A stretch of 64,000 bases of DNA from Pelomonas sp. BJYL3 (lineage in GTDB: Bacteria; Pseudomonadota; Gammaproteobacteria; Burkholderiales; Burkholderiaceae_C), in the NCBI RefSeq assembly GCF_027257975.1, contig NZ_JANZKX010000008.1, positions 62,001 through 126,000 of the forward strand, read 5' to 3'. Within the stretch, counting starts at the first letter, position 1. Each line of letters starts with the position of its first letter. The translations under genes and the position numbers were made by a program. Below the pieces are notes generated by a model. The model was not told the origin of the DNA and did no database searches. It worked only from the letters and a program-made list of their open reading frames with translations. Positions 1-9,103 of this stretch are shown here, piece after piece.

Positions 1-1951
1 CGCGGCGCGAGGCGGCCTCGCCCTTGCCCATCAGCTTGTTGATGGCGCCCTCGGTGGCGGCGAAGTCGAACATGCCGTAGGCCACCTGCATCAGGCGGCG
101 CGTCTCGGGGTTCAGCGTGGTGTCCCAGAGCTGCTCGGCGCTCATCTCGCCCAGGCCCTTGAAGCGGCTGATGGTCCAGCTGTTCTCGCGGGCGCCTTCC
201 TTGCGGAGCTTGTCCAGCGTGGCGGTCAGCTCGCCTTCGTCCAGTGCATAGATCTTGGCGGCGGGCTTCTTGCCGCGGGCCGGCGCGTCCACGCGGAACA
301 GCGGCGGGCGCGCCACGTAGATGTTCCCGGCCTCGACCAGCTTGGGGAAGTGGCGGAAGAACAGCGTCAGCAACAGGACCTGGATGTGGGAGCCGTCGAC
401 GTCGGCGTCGGACAGGATGCAGATCTTGCCGTAGCGCAGGTTGCTGAGGTCCGGCGTGTCGTTGGGGCCGTGCGGGTCCACGCCGATGGCCACCGAGATG
501 TCGTGGATCTCGTTGTTCTTGAAGAGCAGGTCGCGCTCGACCTCCCAGGCATTGAGCACCTTGCCGCGCAGGGGCAGGATGGCCTGCGTCTCCTTGTTGC
601 GGCCCATCTTGGCGGAGCCACCGGCGGAGTCGCCCTCCACCAGGAAGAGCTCGTTGTGCAGGAGGTCGCGGCTTTCGCAGTCGGTCAGCTTGCCGGGCAG
701 CACGGCCACGCCGGAGCCCTTGCGCTTCTCGACCTTCTGGCTGGCGCGCTGGCGGGTCTGGGCCTGCTTGATGACCAGCTCGGCCAGCTTCTTGCCGTGC
801 TCCACATGCTGATTGAGCCACAGCTCCAGCTGCGGCTTGACGAAGGCCGAGACCAGGCGCAGGGCGTCACGCGAGTTCAGGCGCTCCTTGGTCTGGCCCT
901 GGAACTGCGGGTCCAGCACCTTGGCCGAGAGCACGAAGCTGGCGCGCGAGAAGACGTCGTCCGGCATCAGCTTGACGCCCTTGGGCAGCAGGCTGTGCAT
1001 CTCGATGAAGCTCTTGATGGCGCCGAAGAGGCCATCCTTCAGGCCGGACTCGTGCGTGCCACCGGCCACCGTGGGGATGAGGTTGACGTAGCTCTCGCGC
1101 ATCGGCGCGCCCTCTTCCGTGAAGGCCACGCACCAGGCGGCGCCCTCGCCCTCGGCGAAGTTCTCGGTCTCGGCCTTGCTGGCGTACTGCTCGCCTTCGA
1201 ACAGGGGGATCAGCGGATCGCTGTTGAGCGTCTGCATGAGGTAGTCACGCAGGCCGCCCTTGTAGGCCCAGGTCTGCACTTCGCCGGTCTTTTCCTGCTT
1301 GAGCGTCACGGTGACGCCGGGCATCAGCACGGCCTTGGAGCGCAGCAGGTGCACCAGCTCCGCCTTGGGCAGGTCGGGGCTCTCGAAGTACTTGGCGTCG
1401 GGCCAGACACGCACCGTCGTGCCCTGCTTGCGGTCGCCGCTGGCCGCGGGGCGCACGGCCACCGGCTCCACCACATCGCCCGCCTCGAAGGCCAGGCGCG
1501 CCACCTGCTTCTCGCGCCAGACCGTCACCTCCAGGCGCTTGGCCAGGGCATTGGTCACGCTGACGCCCACGCCGTGCAGGCCGCCGGAGAAGCTGTAGGC
1601 GCCGCCCGAGCCCTTGTCGAACTTGCCGCCGGCATGCAGGCGGGTGAAGACGATCTCGACCACGGGCACGCCCTCTTCCGGGTGCAGGCCGAAGGGGATG
1701 CCGCGGCCGTCGTCCTCGATGGTGATGGAGCCGTCGGTGTGCTGGGTGAGGTCGATGCGGCGGCCGTGGCCGGCCAGGGCCTCGTCGGCGGCGTTGTCGA
1801 TCACCTCCTGGATGATGTGCAGGGGGTTGTCCGTCCGGGTGTACATGCCCGGGCGCTGCTTGACGGGCTCCAGGCCCTTGAGAACGCGGATCGAGGCCTC
1901 GCCATAGCCCGAGGGCGCGGCGGACGCGGAGGAGACTGCTTTGCTTGCCAT
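1..1951 (-). CDS. parE: DNA topoisomerase IV subunit B (ParE), C-terminus clipped by window edge
   Basis: ATPase subunit of topoisomerase IV, which with ParC decatenates daughter chromosomes. The reading frame is open from the ATG at 1951 to the window edge, about 650 codons, so only a short C-terminal piece is missing. Visible signatures are the GHKL ATPase motifs (EVIDNAADEAL; DDGRGIPFG; GGLHGVGVSVTNA), the TOPRIM motif EGDSAGGSAKMGRNK and the metal-binding SDADVDGSHI. The length fits ParE (about 650 residues) and not the longer betaproteobacterial GyrB. Its neighbour at 2085 is divergent. The long plus-strand frame opposite it is an antisense shadow. Confidence 0.95.
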   Translation of the reverse strand, partial: MASKAVSSASAAPSGYGEASIRVLKGLEPVKQRPGMYTRTDNPLHIIQEVIDNAADEALAGHGRRIDLTQHTDGSITIEDDGRGIPFGLHPEEGVPVVEIVFTRLHAGGKFDKGSGGAYSFSGGLHGVGVSVTNALAKRLEVTVWREKQVARLAFEAGDVVEPVAVRPAASGDRKQGTTVRVWPDAKYFESPDLPKAELVHLLRSKAVLMPGVTVTLKQEKTGEVQTWAYKGGLRDYLMQTLNSDPLIPLFEGEQYASKAETENFAEGEGAAWCVAFTEEGAPMRESYVNLIPTVAGGTHESGLKDGLFGAIKSFIEMHSLLPKGVKLMPDDVFSRASFVLSAKVLDPQFQGQTKERLNSRDALRLVSAFVKPQLELWLNQHVEHGKKLAELVIKQAQTRQRASQKVEKRKGSGVAVLPGKLTDCESRDLLHNELFLVEGDSAGGSAKMGRNKETQAILPLRGKVLNAWEVERDLLFKNNEIHDISVAIGVDPHGPNDTPDLSNLRYGKICILSDADVDGSHIQVLLLTLFFRHFPKLVEAGNIYVARPPLFRVDAPARGKKPAAKIYALDEGELTATLDKLRKEGARENSWTISRFKGLGEMSAEQLWDTTLNPETRRLMQVAYGMFDFAATEGAINKLMGKGEAASRR

Positions 1952-2084
1952 GGCGGCGATTGTAGGGAGGCGCCGGCCCGGCTCCGGCGACGGCGGGCGG
2001 GGGAATCCCCAAGCCTGACTTGAGTCGAGCGGCTTATTTCCGGCGTAGCATCCGCCACTTTGCTGAAGCCTGGGGCCTTCTCTC

Positions 2085-3608
2085 TTGTTGTACGTCCTGC
2101 GAATTTCCGTCCTGCTGACCTCCCTGGCCCTGGGCACCGCCGCCCAGGCCCAGACCGCCGCCGCGCCCACGGTCGGCCAGGCCCAGCCTTTCAAGGCCAG
2201 CGCCCCGCTGGCCATGGAGCTGCACAACGCCCGCTGGTTCGACGGCCAGGGCTTCCAGAAGGGCACGCTCTACGTCGTCGACGGCAAGTTCACCAAGGCA
2301 CGCCCCAAGCGCATCCACCGCCGCCTGGAGCTGCGGGACCAGTACCTGATCCCGCCCCTGGCCGAGGCCAACAACCACAATCTGCAGAGCGGCTGGGGGG
2401 TGCAGACCTTCGGCCAGCGCTATCTGCAGGATGGCGTCTTCTATGCCGCCATGCAGTGCGGTGACCCGGACAGCACCGCCAGCGCCCGCCCCCTGCTGAA
2501 CCAGCCGGACAGCGTGGACGTGAGCTTCACCACCGCCTGCGTCACGAGCTCCGACGGTCACCCGCTGGCCCCGCTGCTGGCCCAGCCCGTGGCCGAGGGC
2601 CAGGCGCCGCGCCAGGTCGGTGACTTCGCCGACAAGCAGCTGCTGCTCGTCGACTCCCCCGAGCAGGCCCAGCAGAAGTGGCCCCTGGTGGCACCACGCA
2701 AGACCGACTGGCTCAAGATCATCCTGGCCTACAGCGACCGGCCCGAGCTGCGCGGCGACCCGGCCGCCCTGGGCCGCCTGGGGCTCAGCCCCGAGACCGC
2801 CGCCGCCCTCGTGCGATTGGCGCACAAGGACAAGCTGCCGGTCAGCGCCCATGTGGAGACCGCCGCCGACTTCCGTGCCGCGCTCGAGGCTGGCGTTGAC
2901 CAGATCGGCCACGTGCCCGGCTATTTCGCGAACTTTGGCGACGGCCCCGAGCGTTTCCGCCTGGACGAAGCCACCGCCGCCCGCGCCGCCAGCCAGAAGA
3001 CCCAGGTGCTGACGGCCACGGTGGCCAACACCCTCTTCCCCATGAGCGAGGAGCAACGCCAGGCCCAGCGCGCCGTGCTGGCCGAGAACCTGCGCCTGCT
3101 CAAGGCCGCCGGCGCGCAGCTGCTGCTGGGCTCGGACAACTTCCCCGGCACCTCGCTGGCCGAGGTCCACCACCTGGCCGGCCTGGAGGTCTTCAGCCCG
3201 GCCGAGCTGCTGAAGATGGCCAGCATCAGCACGCCGCGCGCCCTCTTCCCCAAGCGCCGCCTGGCCTGCTTCGACGAGGGCTGCGAGGCCAGCTTCCTGG
3301 TGCTGGTGAGCAATCCCCTGGACGACCTGCACACGCTGGACAAGCCGCTCATGCGCATCAAGCAGGGCCGGCTCCTGACCCAGCTGGACAGCGTGGCCGA
3401 GGCCAGCGACGCCAGCACGGAGGCCACCGCCGTGGCAGCCAAGGCCGCCAAGCCCGCCAAGGGCAAGAAGGCAGGCTCGGCCAAGGCCGGCGGCAAGGGT
3501 GGCAGCAAGACCGCCGCCACCGCTCGCAAGACCAGCGCCGGCAGCGCCGCCGGCAAGTCCCCACGCGGCGCTGCGGCAGTCCGCCAGGGGACAGCGAAGC
3601 GCCGCTGA
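2085..3608 (+). CDS. Secreted amidohydrolase-family protein with a basic Ala/Lys tail
   Basis: 507 residues from a TTG start; the first residues form a signal peptide (LLTSLALGTAAQAQ). The body looks like a metal-dependent amidohydrolase (TIM barrel): an LIPPLAEANNHN segment where the HxH ligands belong, a lysine in DWLKIILAY, histidines in VSAHVE and QIGHVPGYF, an aspartate in LLLGSDNF, and a C-terminal return strand. The first metal-ligand histidine of the usual EAHNHN-type motif is Asn here, so activity is uncertain. The last ~70 residues are a low-complexity Ala/Lys/Gly stretch resembling histone H1-like tails. No clear Shine-Dalgarno site precedes the TTG. Substrate unknown. Confidence 0.75.
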   Translation: MLYVLRISVLLTSLALGTAAQAQTAAAPTVGQAQPFKASAPLAMELHNARWFDGQGFQKGTLYVVDGKFTKARPKRIHRRLELRDQYLIPPLAEANNHNLQSGWGVQTFGQRYLQDGVFYAAMQCGDPDSTASARPLLNQPDSVDVSFTTACVTSSDGHPLAPLLAQPVAEGQAPRQVGDFADKQLLLVDSPEQAQQKWPLVAPRKTDWLKIILAYSDRPELRGDPAALGRLGLSPETAAALVRLAHKDKLPVSAHVETAADFRAALEAGVDQIGHVPGYFANFGDGPERFRLDEATAARAASQKTQVLTATVANTLFPMSEEQRQAQRAVLAENLRLLKAAGAQLLLGSDNFPGTSLAEVHHLAGLEVFSPAELLKMASISTPRALFPKRRLACFDEGCEASFLVLVSNPLDDLHTLDKPLMRIKQGRLLTQLDSVAEASDASTEATAVAAKAAKPAKGKKAGSAKAGGKGGSKTAATARKTSAGSAAGKSPRGAAAVRQGTAKRR

Positions 3609-3627
3609 GCCCGCTACAGTGCGGCGG

Positions 3628-4857
3628 ATGCAGTACCCGCCCCACCCCGGTCTCCCCTCGCGTTCCCCCTCCGTGCAGCAGGTCCTGCTGTGCGGGGCCC
3701 TCATCGTGACCCTTTCGATGGGCATACGCCACGGCTTCGGCCTCTGGCTGCAGCCCATCACCGTGGAGCGGGGCTGGCCGCGCGAGACCTTCGCCTTCGC
3801 CCTGGCCGTGCAGAACCTCGCCTGGGGTGCCGCCGGCCCCATCGCCGGCATGCTGGCCGACCGCTTCGGGGCCTGGAAGGCCCTGGTGATCGGCGCCCTG
3901 CTGTACGCCCTGGGCCTGGTGCTGATGTCGGTCTCGCAGTCGGGCCTGGCCTTCACCGGCAGCGCCGGGCTGCTGATCGGCATGGCGCAGTCAGCCACCA
4001 CGTACGCGGTGATCTACGGCGTGCTGGGCCGGGCGGTGAGCCCGGAGAAGCGCTCCTGGGCCTTTGGCGTGGCCGCAGCGGCCGGTTCCTTCGGCCAGTT
4101 CTGCATGATCCCGCTGGAGAGCCACCTGATCGCCGGCCTGGGCTGGCAGCAGGCCCTGTGGGTGCTGGCCGGCGCGGCCCTGCTGATCATCCCCCTGGCC
4201 CTGGGCCTGCGCGAGAAGGGCCCGCGGCCCGCGCATGCCGGGCCCCACCAGAGCATCGGCCAGGCCTTGCGCGAGGCCTTCGGCTATCGCAGCTTCCAGC
4301 TGCTGATGCTGGGCTACTTCGTCTGCGGCTTCCAGGTGGTGTTCATCGCGGTCCACATGCCCAGCTACCTGAAGGACCACGGCCTGGAGCCGGGCCTGGC
4401 CACGACCTCGCTGGCCCTGATCGGGCTCTTCAACATCTTCGGCACCTACACCGCCGGCCTGATGGGCCAGCGCTATCCCAAGCGCTACCTGCTCTCGGCC
4501 ATCTACGCGCTGCGGGCGGTGACCATCACGGTCTTCCTGCTGGTGCCGCTGAGCGCGCCCAGCGTGTGGGTCTTCTCGGCGGTGATGGGCTTCCTGTGGC
4601 TGTCCACCGTGCCGCCCACCAATGCCGTGGTGCTGCAGATCTTCGGGCCGCAGCACCTGTCCATGCTGGGCGGCTTCGTCTTCTTCAGCCACCAGATCGG
4701 CAGCTTCATGGGCGTCTGGCTGGGTGGCAAGCTCTATGACGCCACGGGCAGCTACGACGTCGTCTGGCTGCTCGCCATCGCCCTGGGCGTGATGGCGGCC
4801 CTGGTCAACCTGCCGGTGCGCGAGCAGGCCATCGCGCGCCAGCCGCTGCCGGCGTGA
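3628..4857 (+). CDS. MFS transporter
   Basis: 409-residue inner-membrane protein with about 12 hydrophobic segments, a major facilitator superfamily carrier. The loop 2-3 signature GMLADRFGAWK is present, and a second-half counterpart appears as GLMGQRYPKRY. The ATG at 3628 is chosen because the frame upstream overlaps the previous gene and codes for Ala/Pro-rich shadow peptide. It resembles the oxalate/formate-antiporter-like and monocarboxylate-type MFS proteins common in Burkholderiales, but the substrate cannot be read from sequence. It starts 19 bp after the amidohydrolase gene, so the two may be co-transcribed. Confidence 0.88.
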   Translation: MQYPPHPGLPSRSPSVQQVLLCGALIVTLSMGIRHGFGLWLQPITVERGWPRETFAFALAVQNLAWGAAGPIAGMLADRFGAWKALVIGALLYALGLVLMSVSQSGLAFTGSAGLLIGMAQSATTYAVIYGVLGRAVSPEKRSWAFGVAAAAGSFGQFCMIPLESHLIAGLGWQQALWVLAGAALLIIPLALGLREKGPRPAHAGPHQSIGQALREAFGYRSFQLLMLGYFVCGFQVVFIAVHMPSYLKDHGLEPGLATTSLALIGLFNIFGTYTAGLMGQRYPKRYLLSAIYALRAVTITVFLLVPLSAPSVWVFSAVMGFLWLSTVPPTNAVVLQIFGPQHLSMLGGFVFFSHQIGSFMGVWLGGKLYDATGSYDVVWLLAIALGVMAALVNLPVREQAIARQPLPA

Positions 4858-4861
4858 CGCC

Positions 4862-5026
4862 ATGAGGGGACAGGTCTTGCCCCGGCCGCCCTGGCGCAAC
4901 GGGCGTCTCTGGCGCATTTGGCTGACGCGAGGCATGATCGCGCTCGCGCTGCTGCTGGCCTTTGCGGCCTACCAGGACCCGACCCTGATGCTGCAGCTGG
5001 GCAACCAGCTGCTGAGCTGCTTCTGA
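4862..5026 (+). CDS. Small single-span membrane protein (54 aa)
   Basis: A 54-codon frame between the MFS gene and the SDR gene. The N-terminal half is basic and Trp/Arg-rich (PPWRNGRLWRIWLTRG); the second half is a hydrophobic helix (MIALALLLAFAAYQDP) followed by a short tail ending in SCF. Short proteins of this shape, with an Arg-rich start and one membrane helix, are common beside Burkholderiales genes. Its first codons coincide with a copy of the GGGG(T/A)CAGGTCTTGC interspersed repeat, which weakens the case for the ATG at 4862. An alternative start is the ATG at 4934. Function unknown. Confidence 0.45.
   Translation: MRGQVLPRPPWRNGRLWRIWLTRGMIALALLLAFAAYQDPTLMLQLGNQLLSCF
4866..4880 (+). 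repeat. Interspersed repeat GGGGTCAGGTCTTGC, copy 1 (1 mismatch)
   Basis: GGGGACAGGTCTTGC; one of five close copies in this window (the others at 9006, 42662, 51898 and 55848), all in or at the edge of intergenic DNA. Confidence 0.5.
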
Positions 5027-5087
5027 GGCCGGGCATGCGCCCGGTGCCACCCATTTCCGGGCAGCTCCCACCTCTGCAGGACCCTTC

Positions 5088-5882
5088 ATGATCGTCATCA
5101 TCACCGGCGCTTCCGATGGCATCGGCGCCGAACTGGCCCGGCAATGGGCCGCACGCCAGGGCCAGGGACTGAAGCTGGTGCTCAGCGGCCGCCAGCTGCC
5201 CAAGCTGCAGGCCGTGGCGGCGCACTGCGAGGCGCTCGGCGCCACCGTGCGCGTGCATGCCGCCGATCTCGCGGAGCAGGCTGCCTGTCAGGGGCTCATC
5301 CGCGCCGCCACCGAAGCCTTCGGCGGCATCGATGTGCTGGTCAACAACGCGGGCATGTCGGCCCATGCGCTGCTGGAGGAGGTCCAGGACCTGGCCTGGT
5401 ACGAGCAGCTGATGCGCGTCAACCACTGGAGTGCCGTCTGGTGCAGCCATGCAGCCCTGCCCTGGCTCAAGGCCAGCCAGGGCCGGCTGGTGGCGGTGTC
5501 CAGCCTCGCCGGCCTGGTGGGTGTGCCGGGCCGCACCGCCTACAGTGCCACCAAGTTCGCGATGACCGGCTTCTTCGAGGCCCTGCGGGTGGAGATGGCG
5601 CCGGCCGGCGTGTCCGTGACCATCGCCTATCCGGGCGTGGTCGCCACCGAGATCCGCTACCGGGGCTTCGGCGCCAACGGCCAGCCCGCGGGCCGCAGCG
5701 GCCTGGACGAGCGCGGAGCGATGGGCGTGGACACCTGCGCCCGGCTCATCCTGGACGGCACGCTGCAGCGCGAGCGCGACATCGTCATGAGCGCCAAGGG
5801 CCGTCTGGGCCGCTGGCTCAAGCTGATCGCGCCCGGCGTGGTCGACCGCCTGGCGCTCAAGGCCCTCAACCGGCAGCACTGA
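5088..5882 (+). CDS. Short-chain dehydrogenase/reductase
   Basis: 264-residue classical SDR. The Rossmann nucleotide-binding motif TGASDGIG is at residues 6-13, NNAG follows near residue 85, and the catalytic YSATK (Tyr-x-x-x-Lys) near residue 155 with an upstream Ser (VSSLAG). An AGGA ribosome site precedes the ATG. A methyltransferase gene begins 13 bp downstream, so the two are probably one transcript. Classical SDRs use NAD(P)H to reduce or oxidise alcohols and ketones; the substrate here is not predictable. Confidence 0.88.
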   Translation: MIVIITGASDGIGAELARQWAARQGQGLKLVLSGRQLPKLQAVAAHCEALGATVRVHAADLAEQAACQGLIRAATEAFGGIDVLVNNAGMSAHALLEEVQDLAWYEQLMRVNHWSAVWCSHAALPWLKASQGRLVAVSSLAGLVGVPGRTAYSATKFAMTGFFEALRVEMAPAGVSVTIAYPGVVATEIRYRGFGANGQPAGRSGLDERGAMGVDTCARLILDGTLQRERDIVMSAKGRLGRWLKLIAPGVVDRLALKALNRQH

Positions 5883-5895
5883 GCTGCGCCCTGCC

Positions 5896-6465
5896 ATGCA
5901 AGACCTGACCCCCACGGCCGCGCCCTCCCCCTGGCTCCTGCGCTGGCAGCGCCATTTCGGCGCCGGCCAGACCGCGCTGGACCTGGCCTGTGGCAGCGGC
6001 CGGCATGTGCGCTGGCTGCGCGGGCGCGGCCTCCAGGTCTGCGCCGTGGACCGTGACGCCCAGGCCCTGGCCACCCTGCAGGACAGCGGCGCCGAGCTGC
6101 TCGTGGCCGACCTCGAAGGCGCGCCCTGGCCCCTGACCGACCGCCGCTTCGACCTCGTGCTGGTGACGAACTACCTGTGGCGCCCCCTGCTGCCGCGCCT
6201 CGTCGAGGCGGTGGCGCCGGGCGGCTGGCTGGTCTACGAGACCTTTGCGGACGGCCATCAGCTGCTGGGCCGGCCCTCGCGCCCGGACTTCCTGCTGCGC
6301 CATGGCGAGCTGCTCGAAGCGGCCCGGGGGCTGCGCATCGTGGCCTACGAAGACGGCTTCGCCGATGGCGATGGCGCCGGCGTCAACCCGCGCCAGATCC
6401 AGCGCGTTGCCGCCGTTCGCGAGCGAACGCCGGGCGACCCGCAGGCCCGCTATCACTTACCCTGA
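5896..6465 (+). CDS. Class I SAM-dependent methyltransferase
   Basis: 189 residues with the SAM-binding motif I LDLACGSGRHVRWL near residue 28 and the acidic end of strand 2 (VCAVDRD), then motif LVVADLEGAPWPL and the DLVLVTNYLWRPLL segment typical of Methyltransf_11/TehB-like enzymes. Compact for the class, with no extra domain. It sits between the SDR gene and dapA. The methyl acceptor is unknown. Confidence 0.8.
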   Translation: MQDLTPTAAPSPWLLRWQRHFGAGQTALDLACGSGRHVRWLRGRGLQVCAVDRDAQALATLQDSGAELLVADLEGAPWPLTDRRFDLVLVTNYLWRPLLPRLVEAVAPGGWLVYETFADGHQLLGRPSRPDFLLRHGELLEAARGLRIVAYEDGFADGDGAGVNPRQIQRVAAVRERTPGDPQARYHLP

Positions 6466-6526
6466 AGCCGGACCGGCCAGACCCATCCTGCGCTTCAGTA
6501 GAATCCGCTGATTACGAGGAACCCTC

Positions 6527-7408
6527 ATGAAACCGATTCTTGGCAGCATCGTGGCGCTGGTGACCCCGATGCAGGACGACGGCAGCGTCGACTACGACGC
6601 CCTGCGTCGCCTGATTGACTGGCACATCGCCGAAGGCACTGACTGCATCGGCGTGGTCGGCACCACGGGCGAATCGCCCACGGTGACGGTCGACGAGCAC
6701 TGCGAGATCATCCGCGTGGCCGTCGAGCACGCCGCCCGCCGCGTGCCCATCATGGCCGGCACCGGCGCCAACAGCACGGCCGAGGCGATCAACCTCAGCC
6801 GCTACGCCAAATCGGTGGGCGCCGACTGCACGCTGTCGGTCGTGCCCTACTACAACAAGCCCTCGCAGGAAGGCATCTACCAGCACTACAAGGCGATCGC
6901 CGAGGCCGTGGACATCCCCATGATGCTCTACAACGTGCCCGGCCGGACCGTGGCAGACATGAGCCCGGAGACCGCTCTGCGCTGCGCCAGCCTGCCCGGC
7001 GTCTTCGGCGTCAAGGAAGCCAGCGGCAACATCGAGCGCGCCGCCTACCTGGTGAAGAACGCCCCCAGGGGCTTCCACATCTATTCGGGCGACGACGGCA
7101 CGGCCATCGCCCTGATGCTGCTGGGCGGCCATGGCAATGTGAGCGTGACGGCCAACGTCGCGCCGCGCGCCATGCACCAGCTGTGCAAGGCCGCCCTGGC
7201 GGGCGACGTCAAGGAAGCCACCCGCATCCACTTCCAGCTGCTGAGCCTGCACAAGCAGCTGTTCTGCGAACCCAGCCCGGCTCCCACCAAGTGGGCGCTG
7301 GAACGCCTGGGCCGCTGCAAGGCCGCGCTGCGCCTGCCCATCACCCCGCTGACCGCGGCGGGCCAGGCCAGCGTCGAACAGGCCCTGCGCGAAGGCGGCC
7401 TGCTGTGA
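6527..7408 (+). CDS. dapA: 4-hydroxy-tetrahydrodipicolinate synthase (DapA)
   Basis: 293-residue TIM-barrel aldolase that condenses pyruvate with aspartate semialdehyde, the first committed step of lysine and diaminopimelate synthesis in the cytoplasm. Signatures are VGTTGESPT, the catalytic Tyr in PYYNKP, the Schiff-base lysine in FGVKEASG and the C-terminal substrate loop. A GAGGA ribosome site precedes the ATG, and a TAGAAT -10-like hexamer lies at 6499. bamC follows after 65 bp, the conserved dapA-bamC order also found in enterobacteria. Confidence 0.97.
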   Translation: MKPILGSIVALVTPMQDDGSVDYDALRRLIDWHIAEGTDCIGVVGTTGESPTVTVDEHCEIIRVAVEHAARRVPIMAGTGANSTAEAINLSRYAKSVGADCTLSVVPYYNKPSQEGIYQHYKAIAEAVDIPMMLYNVPGRTVADMSPETALRCASLPGVFGVKEASGNIERAAYLVKNAPRGFHIYSGDDGTAIALMLLGGHGNVSVTANVAPRAMHQLCKAALAGDVKEATRIHFQLLSLHKQLFCEPSPAPTKWALERLGRCKAALRLPITPLTAAGQASVEQALREGGLL

Positions 7409-7473
7409 TTTGAGGTGTGAGCCGCGGATTTGTGTCAAATCTGCGGTACAACACCGCCCGTGTTCTCTTGGAG

Positions 7474-8637
7474 ATGTCTAGCGTGACTCGTTCTCTTTCT
7501 GCCCCGGCCAAGGGCCTGGCCTCCGGTCTTGTCCTGGCCTCGTTGACCTCGCTGACGGCCTGCAGTTCCATCGAAGGCATGATCGGCACCGACAAGGTCG
7601 ACTACCGCACCGGCGCCATGCAGACGAGTGGCCTGGACGTGCCTCCGGACCTGACCCAGCTGAACCAGGAACGCCGCAACAGCGGCGGCGTGGTGACGGC
7701 CTCCGAGATGGCCAGCCAGAAGGCCGCCCCCCGCAACGCGGGCACCGCGGCAGCCGCCAACGTGGCGCTCAACGCCGTGGGCGACATCAAGCTGGAGCGC
7801 GTCAACGGCCAGCGCGTGCTGCGCAGCAGCCTCGCCCCCGAGCAGCTGTGGCCGCAGATCCGCGGCTTCTGGATGGGCATGGGCTTCGAGATTGCCAGCG
7901 AGCAGGCCGAAGTCGGCGTGATGGAAACCAGCTGGGCCGAGAACCGCGCCAAGCTGCCGCTGGACTTCATCCGCCGCACCATCGGCCAGGCCCTGGACAA
8001 CCTCTACTCCACCGGCGAGCGGGACAAATACCGCACCCGTGTCGAGCGCGTCAACGGCGGCACCGAGATCACCATCTATCACCGCGGCATGCAGGAGGTC
8101 TACACCAGCCAGCAGCGCGACCAGACGGTGTGGCAGCCCCGTGCGGCCGATCCTTCGCTGGAAGGCGAGATGCTCTCCCGCCTGATGCTCAAGCTCGGCG
8201 GCCGCGAGGCGGACGCCAAGGAAGCCCTGCAGGCCAATGCCGGCAGCGCCAGCACGACCAAGCTGGCCGTGGAGCCGACGGCCCGCAATCTGTCGGAAGT
8301 GCCGACCAGCCTGAGCATCAACGAGGACTTCGACCGCGCCTGGCGCCGTGTCGGGCAGTCGCTGGACCGCCATGGCTTCACGGTCGAGGACCGCGACCGC
8401 AAGCTGGGCCTGTTCTTCCTGCGCTACGCCGATCCCAACCTGGTCGGCAAGGAAGAGCCCAACTTCTTCTCGCGACTGTTCGGCTTCGGCAAGACCGTCA
8501 CCGCCAACCGCTACCGCGTGCTCGTGAAGAGCGACGGCGGCAAGACCGTGGTGAGCGTGACCGACAGCCAGGGCGTGCAGCAGACCGACGACAACGCCAA
8601 GCGCATCCTCTCCCTCCTCCAGGAAGACCTGCGTTGA
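7474..8637 (+). CDS. bamC: Outer membrane assembly lipoprotein BamC (NlpB/DapX)
   Basis: 387-residue lipoprotein of the BAM outer-membrane protein insertion complex. It has an N-terminal signal with lipobox LTAC near residue 30, the conserved unstructured BamD-binding segment (VDYRTGAM...LDVPPDLT), and two helix-grip domains, the second containing VEDRDRKLGLFFLRYADP. It is the second gene after dapA. The start may instead be the GTG at 7483, which lies at better distance from the GGAG at 7469-7473; the ATG at 7474 abuts that site. Confidence 0.93.
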   Translation: MSSVTRSLSAPAKGLASGLVLASLTSLTACSSIEGMIGTDKVDYRTGAMQTSGLDVPPDLTQLNQERRNSGGVVTASEMASQKAAPRNAGTAAAANVALNAVGDIKLERVNGQRVLRSSLAPEQLWPQIRGFWMGMGFEIASEQAEVGVMETSWAENRAKLPLDFIRRTIGQALDNLYSTGERDKYRTRVERVNGGTEITIYHRGMQEVYTSQQRDQTVWQPRAADPSLEGEMLSRLMLKLGGREADAKEALQANAGSASTTKLAVEPTARNLSEVPTSLSINEDFDRAWRRVGQSLDRHGFTVEDRDRKLGLFFLRYADPNLVGKEEPNFFSRLFGFGKTVTANRYRVLVKSDGGKTVVSVTDSQGVQQTDDNAKRILSLLQEDLR

Positions 8638-8680
8638 GGAGGTGGGGCTGGCGCCCCATCTGTTGACCGGACTGAGGACA

Positions 8681-8717
8681 AAGCCTCTGGGTGCCGCGGC
8701 CCCAGGGGCTTTTTCTT
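8681..8717 (+). terminator. Rho-independent terminator after dapA-bamC
   Basis: Stem AGCCTCTGGG / CCCAGGGGCT (one G-T pair) followed by TTTTTCTTT, 44 bp past the bamC stop. A second small hairpin (TGGGGC/GCCCCA) lies just upstream at 8643-8658. Confidence 0.85.
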
Positions 8718-9005
8718 TGTTCGAAGAAGACTGCACGCCGCGACAGCAGCGGCGAGACCGTCGTGAATCTCGGAATCTCCACCTGCACAGAGCAGGCGGC
8801 GCAGGACTGCGGGCGTACGCCTTTGCTCCGTGTCCCCCGGCCCGCTCCGCGGTCCTCCTCCTTGACCTGCGCAAAGGCGCACACCCGCAATCCTGCTAGG
8901 CCAGCACGGAGTCATGGCCCTGAGAGTGGACGGCAACACCCTGAGAAGTGGCTCAGCATGCCCATGCAAGGCGAAGCAGCGACATTGCGCGTGGCTGCGC
9001 TGCGG

Positions 9006-9020
9006 GGGGTCAGGCCTTGC
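9006..9020 (+). repeat. Interspersed repeat GGGGTCAGGTCTTGC, copy 2 (1 mismatch)
   Basis: GGGGTCAGGCCTTGC, intergenic; same family as the copies at 4866, 42662, 51898 and 55848. Confidence 0.45.
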
Positions 9021-9051
9021 GCCCGAAGCCCGGAGAAAACGTCCAGGCAAG

Positions 9052-9085
9052 AAAAAACCGCCGGCCTTGCGGCACGGCGGTTTTT
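9052..9085 (-). terminator. Bidirectional-looking terminator downstream of the small lipoprotein gene
   Basis: Stem AACCGCCG / CGGCGGTT with an inner GCC/GGC pairing, flanked by A6 on the left and T5 on the right. It ends 18 bp from the stop codon of the minus-strand gene at 9104. Confidence 0.85.
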
Positions 9086-9103
9086 CCTGAACCGGGGATC
9101 CGA

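Larger units (their letters stand above)
8718..9103. other. Intergenic stretch with no supported gene
   Basis: About 385 bp between the bamC terminator and a minus-strand lipoprotein gene. The overlapping frames on both strands here have the composition of non-coding high-GC DNA and no ribosome sites. It holds one copy of the GGGGTCAGGTCTTGC-type repeat and, at its right end, the terminator of the minus-strand gene. I see nothing else. Confidence 0.6.

Noticed and set aside
350-2023. 557-residue plus-strand frame opposite parE
   Set aside because: Shadow of parE; the minus strand carries complete GHKL and TOPRIM motifs.
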